Positions 17,390-26,060 of a stretch of 38,647 bases of DNA are shown here, in pieces (the stretch's first letter is position 1; each line of letters starts with the position of its first letter). The stretch is from Pseudomonadota bacterium (GTDB taxonomy: Bacteria; Pseudomonadota; Alphaproteobacteria; Rhizobiales; Xanthobacteraceae). The notes beneath the pieces were generated by a model. It had not been told where the DNA came from, did no database searches, and worked only from the letters and a program-made list of their open reading frames with translations. A program made the position numbers and the translations under genes. The stretch spans positions 1-38,647 of the forward strand of contig JAEXHR010000297.1 in NCBI GenBank assembly GCA_023449855.1, written 5' to 3'.

Positions 17390-18670
17390 TTAACGCGTCA
17401 CCGGCTCAGTCGTCGGATTCAGGAAAGCTTTGATGTCCGCCGAGGCTTCGTTGAGCTGCGCATCCTGATCATAGACGTCGTTGCGGAACTGCACGATACC
17501 GTCGCGCGCCATCCAGGCGGTGAGATAGACCCACGCCACAGGGACGCTCTTGCTCAACTTGATGTCCAGGCGCTGCCCCGTCGCGATGCCGAGATCGATC
17601 TGGGTGCGATCCCAGTTCGCCGTATCTTTCAGCAGCCATGCCGCGAGATCGCGCACATTGTCGACTCGCACGCAGCCATGGGAGTCGAAGCGGTAGTCGT
17701 TGGCGAACAGATTGCGCTGATTGGTGTCGTGCATATAGACGGCATAGGAATTCGGCATGTCGATACGCAGGCGGCCGAGCGCATTCCACTCGCCGGGGTC
17801 CTGCCGCACGGTGACATCCGGCACCTTGTCCTCGCTCCAGTCGATGCCGGCGGGATCGAGTGCATTGCCGCGTCCGTCCAGCACCTGCATATGCATGCGG
17901 GCGAGATAGCCGGGATCCTTGCGCATGCGCGCAGCGATCTCATGCTTGGTGATCGAGGATGGGACCGTCCAGGTCGGATTGAGATTGACGTTGTTGATCT
18001 GCGACGTCACCGTCGGCGACGGCTTCTCGCTCTTGCCGACAACGACGCGATAGCGTCGCACCACCTTGTCGCCTTCGATCGCTTCGGCGTAAGCGGCCGG
18101 AATATTCACCACGACATAGCGCTCGCCGAACCTGAAGCCGATGGCCTGCATCCGTTGCAGCGAAGCTTCCAGCTGCTGGATACGCTTCTCGACGGGCACA
18201 TTGAGCGCCGCCAGCGTGCGCGGGCCGACCAGGCCGGTGGCGAGCAACCCGTTGCGCAGCTGATAGCGCTTCACGCCGGCAATGAGGTCGTCGTTATAGG
18301 GACCGCTGCTTTCCACCGTGAACAGATCGCCGGTAATCACCAGCCGCCGGCGCAGCAGCTCGACATCCGGCCCTTCCGCACCCGCAGCATATTTGGCGCT
18401 CGCAGGAATGAGCGGCCAGCCGCCTTTGGCGGCGATCGTCCTGTAGCGCTTGAGGGCTTCCTCGGTGCGTTGCGCGGATTCCGGATCGAAGACCGGCTCG
18501 CCATATTGCGCGAGAATGGCGGCGGAGCGCTGCTCCGGCGTCATGGCCTTGGCATCGATGATCGCATTGGCATTCGGCGATTTGGCCGGTGCCTGCGCGG
18601 GCGCCTGTGCAAATGCTGTCGATACCCCCGCCGCAACTGCGACGATCATGGTGGTGAAGCGCAATGTCAT
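17390..18670 (-). CDS. Murein L,D-transpeptidase, YcbB-like
   Basis: A 426-residue exported cell-wall enzyme. An N-terminal signal peptide (residues 1-21, TMIVAVAAGVSTAFA) is followed by a proline/alanine-rich linker, a peptidoglycan-binding domain (GLLATGLVGPRTLAALN) and a YkuD catalytic domain with FDSHGCVRV, nucleophile Cys333. Such enzymes make 3-3 cross-links in peptidoglycan. The long insertion between the start of the catalytic domain and the Cys motif, and the overall layout, match the YcbB (LdtD) type. ATG at 18670 begins the signal peptide. A second L,D-transpeptidase gene lies directly upstream on the same strand. Confidence 0.92.
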   Translation of the reverse strand: MTLRFTTMIVAVAAGVSTAFAQAPAQAPAKSPNANAIIDAKAMTPEQRSAAILAQYGEPVFDPESAQRTEEALKRYRTIAAKGGWPLIPASAKYAAGAEGPDVELLRRRLVITGDLFTVESSGPYNDDLIAGVKRYQLRNGLLATGLVGPRTLAALNVPVEKRIQQLEASLQRMQAIGFRFGERYVVVNIPAAYAEAIEGDKVVRRYRVVVGKSEKPSPTVTSQINNVNLNPTWTVPSSITKHEIAARMRKDPGYLARMHMQVLDGRGNALDPAGIDWSEDKVPDVTVRQDPGEWNALGRLRIDMPNSYAVYMHDTNQRNLFANDYRFDSHGCVRVDNVRDLAAWLLKDTANWDRTQIDLGIATGQRLDIKLSKSVPVAWVYLTAWMARDGIVQFRNDVYDQDAQLNEASADIKAFLNPTTEPVTR

Positions 18671-18794
18671 TGTTCAAATCCGGTGTTGCCGCAGCAATAA
18701 TCCGAGCATGAAAGGAAATGTTCACGCTTTGATTAAGATCTGAACAAATGCGGTTACCGGAAAGTTAACATCCGTAGCGCTGGTACGGCTGGCG

Positions 18795-20339
18795 TCACTC
18801 CCACCAGCCGCGCTGCATCCTCGGCATTTCATTCTGGCCGCTGCGACGGCGCATAGCATTGCCCTGCGGAGCGCGCTCGCGCGGGAAGAACATGCTGAAG
18901 CCATCGTCATAGCTGCCATCGTCGCTGGCAACGTCCACCTCAGGCCGCGGCGTCGGCTTGCGGGTGACGAAACCGCCCTGCGGATGGTTGTTGAGCACGG
19001 CGACGAATTCGGTGCGGTAGTTCGTTTCGGCGCTCAGCGGCTCGTCGGAAATCACGATGGAGGATCGCGGCAGGGCCGTCGGTCCGATCCGGTCCAGCAC
19101 TTCCTGCGGAATGGTGATGCGGTCGAGCGCAGCCTTGGCATCGTCGCCATCGTCGATGGTCACCGCGCTCCAGCGCAAGCCAGCACCATCGCGCGCCATC
19201 GCCGTGAACACATGGGTGCCGATCGGCTTGCCGGGATCGCGGATGGTGACCGGAACTTCGATGCTGAAGTCGAACACCTCGCCGCCGCCATCCGGCGCCG
19301 GCTTGTGGGTGTTGCGGCGAACATAGAGCCTTTGCGTTTCGCGGCTGATATAGATCGATACCGGTTCGTTCGCGAGCTTCGCGTCAAGGGACGCAGTCGC
19401 CGTGGCGGCCTTCTTCGCTTCGGCTGCCTTCGCCGCGTCCTTCGCAGCGGTGGCCGCATCGAGCTTGGCCGTCGTATCGGCCCTGGCGGCTTCGAACTGT
19501 GTCGTGAGGTCAGCGGCTTTCGCTGCGGCCTTCTGCTGCACAGCCTCGGCCTTGGCCTTGCCCTCATCCGTCGTCGCGGCGGCCAGCGCCTTGTCCGCGG
19601 ATGCCAGTTCGGCATCGGCGCGCTTCTTCGCCTGTTCCAGCTTGCGCAGCGCCGCCGGCAGCGACTTCGCCTCGCGCGCAGTAGTGGTCGCCAGTTTCTT
19701 CGCTTCGGCTGCGGCCGTTGCAGCCTCTGCGGCTTCGCGGGTCAGCGTCTCGGCGCGCGCCGGCGCGGCAGCGATGACATCCGCCTTCGGCACCAGCAGC
19801 GCCGGATGAGAAATATCGACCGGCGCCGCATCGATCGGCGAAACGATCACCCGCATCCCGATCCGCGTCTTGTCGAACATCTTGTCGGCGAAACCATAGG
19901 GCATGCGCACGCAGCCATGGGAGGCGGCATAGCCAGGCAGTGGCCCGCCATGGAGTGCGACACCGTTCCAGGTGATGCGCTGCATGTTCGGCATATGCGC
20001 ATCGTCATACATGTTGGAACGATGATCCTTGTTCTTCTCAAGGATGGCGAACACGCCGGCGGGCGTCTCGCGTCCTGACACGCCGGTCGACACCGGCGCG
20101 CGGACGATCCAGCCATCGGCGTCGTAGAAGGTCACCTGCTGGCTCTTGATCGACACGATGGCCATGATCGGCTCGCCGGCCTCGCGCGGAGCCACCGCCT
20201 CAACTGTCCGCGCCGGCCGCCCCTGCTTGGCGGCCATTGCCGAGATCGGCATCGCCACCGCTGCGAGCGCCACGACCGCAGATGCCATCCAGCACCGCGT
20301 CGCGATGGAGGATCGCGCAGTCGCCAACCGAATTTTCAT
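18795..20339 (-). CDS. L,D-transpeptidase with coiled-coil linker and degenerate second YkuD-like domain
   Basis: A 514-residue exported protein. Residues 1-36 form a signal peptide. Residues about 58-168 form a YkuD domain with the active motif SHGCVRM (Cys143) preceded by WNGVALHGG. Residues about 195-320 are a very Ala/Lys/Glu-rich coiled coil. Residues about 325-445 (VSIYISRETQRLYVRR, then PVTIRDPGKPIGTHVF) resemble the N-terminal strands of a second YkuD domain but lack any SHGC motif, so this half is probably inactive. The tail (MFFPRERAPQG...) is basic and unstructured. ATG at 20339 is chosen because the longer frame adds non-signal residues. It lies 124 bases upstream of the YcbB-like gene and the two may form one transcript. 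Confidence 0.88.
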   Translation of the reverse strand: MKIRLATARSSIATRCWMASAVVALAAVAMPISAMAAKQGRPARTVEAVAPREAGEPIMAIVSIKSQQVTFYDADGWIVRAPVSTGVSGRETPAGVFAILEKNKDHRSNMYDDAHMPNMQRITWNGVALHGGPLPGYAASHGCVRMPYGFADKMFDKTRIGMRVIVSPIDAAPVDISHPALLVPKADVIAAAPARAETLTREAAEAATAAAEAKKLATTTAREAKSLPAALRKLEQAKKRADAELASADKALAAATTDEGKAKAEAVQQKAAAKAADLTTQFEAARADTTAKLDAATAAKDAAKAAEAKKAATATASLDAKLANEPVSIYISRETQRLYVRRNTHKPAPDGGGEVFDFSIEVPVTIRDPGKPIGTHVFTAMARDGAGLRWSAVTIDDGDDAKAALDRITIPQEVLDRIGPTALPRSSIVISDEPLSAETNYRTEFVAVLNNHPQGGFVTRKPTPRPEVDVASDDGSYDDGFSMFFPRERAPQGNAMRRRSGQNEMPRMQRGWWE

Positions 20340-20525
20340 GCAATGCCCCAAATCGAATCTCTGGCCGGACGCCAGTCTGGCAAATGTTGATTGCGATTTT
20401 ATCAATTCGCTCCGGCGCCCGCACGGGGCGGCCGGCGCCAAATCACGCGTGAAATGTCCTCATATATGAGAGCGCGCGCCGGCGGAAGATGGCCCGCTGC
20501 CACACCCTGCATCAGATCAACCATA

Positions 20526-20553
20526 GGGTGGGCACGCCGCGCTTTGCCCACCC
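20526..20553. repeat. Hairpin element GGGTGGGCA / TGCCCACCC
   Basis: Perfect nine-base arms around CGCCGCGCTT. It lies between the end of the peptide-binding-protein gene and the start of the L,D-transpeptidase gene. It resembles the short GGGTGGGCA palindromes found in intergenic positions of related genomes and could work as a transcript end. Confidence 0.6.
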
Positions 20554-20574
20554 TGCAAAGGCAGCCCGTGTTGG

Positions 20575-22176
20575 CTACTGCATGCTCACGAGCGTCATGT
20601 CCAGGAACCAGGACTGCGGCGAGACGAAGCCCTTCGCATTCCTTGTCATGGCGCGCGGATTAAGATCGTGGACGATGTAGAGCCAGGGCGGATTATCCAC
20701 GAGGCGCTCATGCGCCTTGCGCGTCGCCTCCGCGATCACCTTGGGATCGGTGGACTCCGCAAGCGTCTTCAGCGCGTCCTCGAACACGTCGTCCTTCCAC
20801 TGTTCGAAATTGAAGCCATTGGGCGAAAAATTTGCCGCCGCGAAATAGCGCGCCATGATGCCGGCGTCCGATGACGGCGAGGAAATGTTGAGCGCCAGCG
20901 CCCCCTTCAGGTTCGGATTGTCCGGCGTCAGCCGCGCGGCCGTAAGCAGCACGGTCCATTCGACCACATCGAATTCGACATTGACGCCGCAGGCTTCCTT
21001 CAGGTTCTGCTGCATGAATTCGTTCATCGGCATCGGCAGCATCTGGCCGGAGCCCGATGAGGATATCTGCACCTTGAAGGACAGCGGCTTCTGCGGCGTG
21101 AAGCCGGCCTCGGCGAGCATCGCCTTGCCCTTGGCTGGATCGAATTTGTAACGGTTCGCGGGGCTGCCGAAATTCGGATCGGACGCTTTCAGCCAGCCCA
21201 CCGATGGCTCCGCTGTGCCCGAGAGAAGCCCCACCAAACCCTCGCGATCGACGCAGTAGTTCAGCGCCTGCCGCACCCGGACATCCTTGAACGGCGAATT
21301 GGCGGCGCCGATATTGTAGAACCACGGCCAGACATGCGGATAGGAGCCCGTGGTGATGGTGAAGCCGGCGGATTTCAGCGAGGCGAGCCCGTCCGGCGGC
21401 GGCACCTCGATCCAGTCCACCTGCCCCGAACGCAGCGCGGCGAGCCGCGCATTCGCCTCCGGCACCGGCATCAGCACGACCTTGTCGACCTTGGCCTTCT
21501 TCGCGGCGTCCCAGTAATCGTCGTTACGCAGGAGCTCGACGCGCTCGCGCGGCACCACCCGGCTGATCCTGAACGGCCCGGTACCGGCAGCCGGCAAGGT
21601 CGCCACCTTGCCCCAGTCCTTCCCGGCCTTCTCGAACGAGGTCGGCGAGGTGAACAGCAGATAGACCGCCATGTAAGGAAAGTACGACGCCGGCGTCGTC
21701 GTGGTGATGGCCACCGTCGCATCGTCGATCTTCTTGTAGGAGCCCATCAGCGGCACGCGCGCCCGCGACATGCCAGACGCCGCCGCCTCGAATTGCGGGC
21801 TGTCATTCTTGAAATAGCGGTCGAGATTCCAGATCACCGCATCGGCATTGAAATCGCTGCCGTCGTGAAATTTCACGCCTTTGCGCAAATGGAAGATCCA
21901 GGTCCTGGTATCGCCCGGCGCCTGCTCCCATTTCTCGGCAAGACCCGGACGCAGCGTGGCGAGCTGATCCGTCTTCGTCAGGTCCCACAGCACGAGACCT
22001 TCGAAGATCGGATAGCCCATGAAGCGCATGCCCTCGAAACCGTTATTGGGCAGGCCTGTGGCGGTCGGGATGTCGGCTGCGGTCATGGCGATCCGCAAGG
22101 TGCTTTCGGCCATGGCCGGTTGTGCGAGCAGCGCGGCTGCAAGCGCGAGGATAGTGGATGTCTTGCGAATGAACAT
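20575..22176 (-). CDS. ABC transporter substrate-binding protein, peptide/nickel (SBP_bac_5) family
   Basis: A 533-residue periplasmic binding protein. It has a signal peptide (TSTILALAAALLAQPAMA, cleavage near residue 24) and the family pattern: LRPGLAEKWEQ, FHLRKGVKFHDGSDFNADAV, VRQALNYCVDREGLV. It would bind a peptide or similar solute for import. ATG at 22176 is preceded by AGGAGAGG. No permease or ATPase genes lie beside it, so it is an orphan here and must use a transporter encoded elsewhere or have another role. The ligand is not predictable. Confidence 0.88.
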   Translation of the reverse strand: MFIRKTSTILALAAALLAQPAMAESTLRIAMTAADIPTATGLPNNGFEGMRFMGYPIFEGLVLWDLTKTDQLATLRPGLAEKWEQAPGDTRTWIFHLRKGVKFHDGSDFNADAVIWNLDRYFKNDSPQFEAAASGMSRARVPLMGSYKKIDDATVAITTTTPASYFPYMAVYLLFTSPTSFEKAGKDWGKVATLPAAGTGPFRISRVVPRERVELLRNDDYWDAAKKAKVDKVVLMPVPEANARLAALRSGQVDWIEVPPPDGLASLKSAGFTITTGSYPHVWPWFYNIGAANSPFKDVRVRQALNYCVDREGLVGLLSGTAEPSVGWLKASDPNFGSPANRYKFDPAKGKAMLAEAGFTPQKPLSFKVQISSSGSGQMLPMPMNEFMQQNLKEACGVNVEFDVVEWTVLLTAARLTPDNPNLKGALALNISSPSSDAGIMARYFAAANFSPNGFNFEQWKDDVFEDALKTLAESTDPKVIAEATRKAHERLVDNPPWLYIVHDLNPRAMTRNAKGFVSPQSWFLDMTLVSMQ

Positions 22177-22356
22177 GACCTCTCCTGCTATGACCAAGGG
22201 CAAGGAGACGTCAGCAAGTTTCGGGCCAGCGGCTGTTGTCATCACCCGCGAAAGCAGGTGATCCAGCAGACGCTGGCGCGGATGGTGGTCACGAATGCCG
22301 GTGCCTACTGGATTGCCCGGTCGAGCCGGACAACGACAGTGAGAGTATGCAGCGGC

Positions 22357-23328
22357 CTATTTCTCCTGCAGCAGCTTGTTGTATTTGGCGACGTCGCGCG
22401 TCACCAGTTGCTGCAAGACGTCCGGTGCATGCTCGTTTGCATCGGGCGCCACCGTCGAGAGGTCGCGAAACCGTTTCTTCACCGGCTCGCTTTCAACCGC
22501 CACGCGCGCCGCATCGTTCAGCTTCGCGATGATCTCGGGCGGCGTGCCTTTCGGCGCGAACAATCCGTTCCAGCCCTGCGCCTCGAATTCGGGCAGGCCT
22601 GCCTCTGCCGATGTCGGCAAATCCGGCAGCGATCCCAGCCGCACATTGGAGCCGACCACGATCCCCTTCACGAGTTTGTCGTCGATGGCCTGCGACACCG
22701 ACGCAGCGCTGTCGCACACGCCGTCGATCTGACCGCCGATGGCATCGGTCAGCGCCGGCGCCGCGCCGCGATAGCCGACCAGCGTGACATCGATGCCGGC
22801 CGCCTGCACGAAGCTCTTGCAGATCAGATAGTTCGACGAGCCGACGCCGGCATGGCCGAGATTGACCTTGCCGGGATGCGCCTTGGCGTAAGCGATGAAG
22901 TCCTTCAGGTCTTTCACCGGAAAATCCTTGCGGAGCGCGACGATCCCGAAGGTCTTGGCGACCATGCCGATGGTAATGAACGAGTCCGGCGTGAAGGACA
23001 GCTTCGGATAGATCGTATAGGTCGCCGCGTTTGTCCCCGCATTACCGATGGCAATCGTATAACCGTCAGGCGCCGCACGCGCCGCGCGGGCCAGTGCGGT
23101 CGAGCCGCCGGCGCCAACGACGTTCTCGATGATGATGGTCTGCCCGAGCGGAATCGCCATCTGCTCGGCGACGACACGCGCGATCACGTCCGACGTGCCG
23201 CCGGCCGCGAAGGGCACGATCATGGTGATGGGGCGCGAGGGATAGGTCTGGGCCGCAGCCGATACAGGCGCGGCAAGCAGCAGCGCGAAGGCGGCGGCGC
23301 ATCTTGCGAACGCCGCCGCGCGCATCAT
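22357..23328 (-). CDS. Tripartite tricarboxylate transporter-type substrate-binding protein (Bug/TctC)
   Basis: A 323-residue exported solute-binding protein of the Bug (TctC) family. The signal peptide spans about residues 1-26. The mature start TYPSRPITMIVPFAAGG is characteristic, as are GGSTALARAARAAPDGYT and LPTSAEAGLPEFEAQGWNG. These proteins bind small carboxylates or related compounds. No TctA/TctB membrane genes are present. Its ATG (23328) overlaps the TGA of purQ in an ATGA arrangement (a second ATG at 23325 is in frame), so it is translated behind purQ, an unexpected partner for a purine gene. Confidence 0.9.
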   Translation of the reverse strand: MMRAAAFARCAAAFALLLAAPVSAAAQTYPSRPITMIVPFAAGGTSDVIARVVAEQMAIPLGQTIIIENVVGAGGSTALARAARAAPDGYTIAIGNAGTNAATYTIYPKLSFTPDSFITIGMVAKTFGIVALRKDFPVKDLKDFIAYAKAHPGKVNLGHAGVGSSNYLICKSFVQAAGIDVTLVGYRGAAPALTDAIGGQIDGVCDSAASVSQAIDDKLVKGIVVGSNVRLGSLPDLPTSAEAGLPEFEAQGWNGLFAPKGTPPEIIAKLNDAARVAVESEPVKKRFRDLSTVAPDANEHAPDVLQQLVTRDVAKYNKLLQEK

Positions 23329-24026
23329 GCGGCGCGTCCGAGATGGCTGACGAGGCCGGTGAACAGACCGCGGCCGTCGGTATTGCCCATGATGTCTTCG
23401 ACGTGATTTTCCGGATGCGGCATCATGCCGAGCACATTGCCGTTCTCGCTGACGATGCCGGCGATCGACGCCGCGGCGCCATTGATGTTGTGCAGGTCGC
23501 CGACATCGCCGGTCGGCGAGCAGTAGCGATAGAGCACGCGGCCATCGCCTTCGAGGCGCTTCAGCGTCTCTTCATCCGCCGTATAGTTGCCCTCACCATG
23601 GGCGACAGGCACGCGGATCACCTGCCCGGCATTATAGCCGCGGGTGAACGGCGTATCCGAGCGCTCGACGCGCAGATGCACGTCCTGGCAGATGAATTTC
23701 AGCCGTGCATTGCGCATCAGGATGCCAGGCAGAAGTCCGCTTTCGCACAGGATCTGGAAACCGTTGCAGACGCCGAGCACCAGCCCGCCATCGGCCGCAA
23801 ATTTGCGCACGGCATCCATCACCGGCGAGCGGGCCGCAATGGCGCCGCAGCGCAGATAGTCGCCATAGGAGAAGCCGCCGGGCACGACCACCAGATCGGT
23901 GCCGGCCGGCAGCGAGGTCTCGGCATGCCAGACCATCTTGGCCTCGGTGCCCGAAGCAAGCTTCAGCGCCCGCGCCATGTCGCGCTCGCGATTGATTCCG
24001 GGAAAGACGAGAACGGCGGATTTCAT
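23325..24026 (-). CDS. purQ: Phosphoribosylformylglycinamidine synthase subunit PurQ
   Basis: A 233-residue class I glutaminase subunit of FGAM synthase that supplies ammonia to PurL. The nucleophile Cys87 is in LGVCNGFQIL, and the His/Glu pair of the triad is in MMPHPENHV. The N-terminus SAVLVFPGINRERDM is typical. ATG at 24026 is the only good start. purS lies 85 bases upstream, with a hairpin in the gap; the TctC-type gene overlaps the end. In related genomes purL usually follows here; in this window it lies about 14.5 kb further on. Confidence 0.97.
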   Translation of the reverse strand: MKSAVLVFPGINRERDMARALKLASGTEAKMVWHAETSLPAGTDLVVVPGGFSYGDYLRCGAIAARSPVMDAVRKFAADGGLVLGVCNGFQILCESGLLPGILMRNARLKFICQDVHLRVERSDTPFTRGYNAGQVIRVPVAHGEGNYTADEETLKRLEGDGRVLYRYCSPTGDVGDLHNINGAAASIAGIVSENGNVLGMMPHPENHVEDIMGNTDGRGLFTGLVSHLGRAA

Positions 24027-24057
24027 GTCAGGCTCGGTGCTTCATTCAGTTCAACAA

Positions 24058-24076
24058 GGCCCGATCTGATCGGGCC
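24058..24076 (-). promoter_or_regulatory. Hairpin between purS and purQ
   Basis: GGCCCGATC and GATCGGGCC form a compact palindrome with one central base (seven pairs with a five-base loop when folded). It is in the 85-base purS-purQ gap. It may tune read-through or mRNA stability between the two genes. Confidence 0.35.
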
Positions 24077-24111
24077 GACAATCGCGGCGGATACGGCGTC
24101 ACGTGGACGCC

Positions 24112-24357
24112 TTACCCCTGAACCTCGACCCTGTAGTTTTCGATCACAGTATTCGCCAGCAGCTTGTCAGCTGCGGCCTTCAGCGCAGCTTCAGCCTTGG
24201 CCTGATCGGCTCCGGCGGCGAGTTCGATATCGAACACCTTGCCCTGGCGGACCGAGGCGATGCCATCGACGCCGAGTGTTTTGAGCGCGCCCTCGATCGC
24301 CTTGCCCTGCGGATCGAGGATGCCGTTCTTCAATGTGACTGTGACGCGGGCTTTCAC
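24112..24357 (-). CDS. purS: Phosphoribosylformylglycinamidine synthase subunit PurS
   Basis: An 81-residue small subunit that bridges PurQ and PurL. The family features KARVTVTLKNGILDPQGKAI at the start and VRQGKVFDIEL in the middle are clear. The start codon is GTG at 24357 with TGAGGAAATAAC upstream as ribosome site. It follows purC after nine bases, so purC-purS are one operon. Confidence 0.95.
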   Translation of the reverse strand: MKARVTVTLKNGILDPQGKAIEGALKTLGVDGIASVRQGKVFDIELAAGADQAKAEAALKAAADKLLANTVIENYRVEVQG

Positions 24358-24366
24358 GTTATTTCC

Positions 24367-25134
24367 TCAGCTCTTCACCAATACCGGACCAGTGCCCATC
24401 GGGCGCTCGTTCTCTGACAGAATCCCCAGGCGCTTGGCAACCTCGGTATAGGCCTCCAGCACGCCGCCGAGATCGCGGCGAAAACGGTCCTTGTCCAACT
24501 TCTCGTTCGACTTGATGTCCCACAGCCGGCACGAATCCGGCGAGATCTCGTCGGCGACGATGATGCGCATCATGTCGTTCTCGAACAGGCGGCCGCATTC
24601 CATCTTGAAGTCGACGAGACGAATGCCGATGCCCAGGAAGAGGCCGGTCAGGAAGTCGTTGACGCGGATGGCCAGCGCCATGATGTCGTCGATCTCCTGC
24701 GGGGTCGCCCAGCCGAAGGCGGTGATGTGCTCTTCCGAGACCATCGGATCGTTGAGCTGGTCGTTCTTGTAATAGAACTCGATGATCGAGCGCGGCAGCT
24801 GGGTGCCCTCCTCGATGCCGAGGCGCTGCGACAGCGAACCGGCGGCGACATTGCGCACCACCACCTCGAGCGGCACGATCTCGACCTCGCGGATCAACTG
24901 CTCGCGCATGTTGAGCCGGCGGATGAAATGCGTGGGCACGCCGATATCGTTCAGGTGCTGGAACAGATATTCCGAGATCCGGTTGTTGAGGACGCCCTTG
25001 CCCTCGATCACCTGATGCTTCTTCGCATTGAACGCGGTCGCGTCATCCTTGAAGTGCTGGATCAGCGTGCCGGGCTCCGGACCTTCGTACAGGACCTTGG
25101 CCTTGCCTTCATAAATGCGACGTCGGCGGCTCAT
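24367..25134 (-). CDS. purC: Phosphoribosylaminoimidazole-succinocarboxamide synthase (SAICAR synthetase)
   Basis: A 255-residue enzyme that joins aspartate to CAIR using ATP in purine synthesis. It shows the standard motifs RRRIYEGKAKVLYEG, FKDDATAFNAKKH, the substrate-binding NRISEYLF and DEISPDSCRLWD. ATG at 25134 begins where family conservation begins (MSRRRR). An in-frame ATG at 25164 would add ten residues (MDFNNTRYIP) and has a clearer ribosome site (CTCCGGAG about eleven bases upstream), so the real start could be there. First gene of the purC-purS-purQ group. Confidence 0.96.
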   Translation of the reverse strand: MSRRRRIYEGKAKVLYEGPEPGTLIQHFKDDATAFNAKKHQVIEGKGVLNNRISEYLFQHLNDIGVPTHFIRRLNMREQLIREVEIVPLEVVVRNVAAGSLSQRLGIEEGTQLPRSIIEFYYKNDQLNDPMVSEEHITAFGWATPQEIDDIMALAIRVNDFLTGLFLGIGIRLVDFKMECGRLFENDMMRIIVADEISPDSCRLWDIKSNEKLDKDRFRRDLGGVLEAYTEVAKRLGILSENERPMGTGPVLVKS

Positions 25135-25164
25135 GGGGATGTACCGTGTGTTGTTGAAATCCAT

Positions 25165-25536
25165 GGATTTGGTTGCTCCGGAGTAACGGGATTGACCCAC
25201 GACGGAGCTGCCGTGAAGGCCAGGAACTCATCTGTACCGGTCAGTGCACCAATCTGTCACAGATTCTGAATACAGAACTGTGTCCGAGAAATCGCAAAAA
25301 CCGCAAGAAACAGAACGGGAACCGAGCCTTGCGGCAACCTACCCGATCCCCCCCGCCGACACAATCGATCCGGCCGGCTTCGGGGCGGGTTTTACCCGGT
25401 TGCACAAATGTCACGTCCTCGCAATGACCTGCGACCTTGCGGCCGATTGTCCGCACGGCTACGCGCACTTAGTTAAGCCTCCGACCGGTAATTACAACGC
25501 CGGCCAGCCCACCCGCCAACCCCAGGGAACCCAACC
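25165..25536. other. Divergent intergenic region purC / DUF1476
   Basis: About 370 bases without a gene, holding the promoters of the purC operon and of the zeta-type gene. The only structure I see is an imperfect dyad at 25258-25282 (CACAGATTCTG and CAGAACTGTG around AATA). It could be an operator or leader hairpin. Nothing resembling a purine riboswitch was recognised. Confidence 0.4.
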
Positions 25537-25860
25537 ATGTCATCGATAGACAAGCGCGGACAGGATTTTGAACGCAAATTCGCGCTCGACGAGGAGCAGA
25601 AGTTCAAGGCGATGAACCGCCGCAACAAGCTGCTCGGCCTGTGGGCCGCGGAACAGATGGGCCAGACCGGCGATGCCGCCGCCGCCTATGCCAAAGAAGT
25701 GGTTGCGGCCGACTTCGAGGAAGCCGGCGACGACGACGTGCTGCGCAAGGTGCTGGCCGACCTCACCGCCAAGGGCGTGTCGGTCACCGAAGCCGAATTG
25801 CGGACCAAGATGGACGCGCTGATTGCCGAAGCCGTCGCCCAGGTGAAGGCCGGCGTCTGA
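25537..25860 (+). CDS. DUF1476 protein, F1-ATPase inhibitor zeta subunit type
   Basis: A 107-residue helical protein of the DUF1476 family, which in Paracoccus is the zeta subunit that blocks ATP hydrolysis by the F1FO-ATP synthase. The N-terminus MSSIDKRGQDFERKFALDEE (the inhibitory segment in this family) is well conserved, followed by four predicted helices with the usual NRRNKLLGLWAAEQMG. It is typically beside purC in this group of bacteria. A hairpin with a following AATTTCTT lies 21 bases after the stop. Confidence 0.9.
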   Translation: MSSIDKRGQDFERKFALDEEQKFKAMNRRNKLLGLWAAEQMGQTGDAAAAYAKEVVAADFEEAGDDDVLRKVLADLTAKGVSVTEAELRTKMDALIAEAVAQVKAGV

Positions 25861-25881
25861 GCCGGGAATCACACCGACAAC

Positions 25882-25926
25882 CGCGCAGCGCGATTCACAC
25901 AACGAACACGCGTTGCGCGAATTTCT
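25882..25926 (+). terminator. Terminator candidate after DUF1476
   Basis: CGCGCAGCGCG and CGCGTTGCGCG pair (one G-U) around a 16-base loop and are followed by AATTTCTT. This is the most terminator-like structure in the region. Confidence 0.5.
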
Positions 25927-26060
25927 TGGCTTTATGACAAAGCTGCCTGCGCAACTGTCCGGCACAAGCGCCTAGACAGTGTGCAAAACGATGCCCCAAT
26001 GCTTGGTTAGAGCAATTCAATCCTCCGCGTTGTTCTGTTCGGTATGACGGCCTGATACAG

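Noticed and set aside
21334..23406. 690-codon open frame on the plus strand across the binding-protein genes
   Set aside because: Its translation is low-complexity and Arg/His-rich, typical of an antisense shadow. The minus-strand genes have signal peptides and family motifs.
26007..26020. TTAG..AGCAATTCAA as an iron control element before the siderophore receptor
   Set aside because: Only half of the expected TTAGAA/TTCTAA-type symmetry is present; too weak to call.
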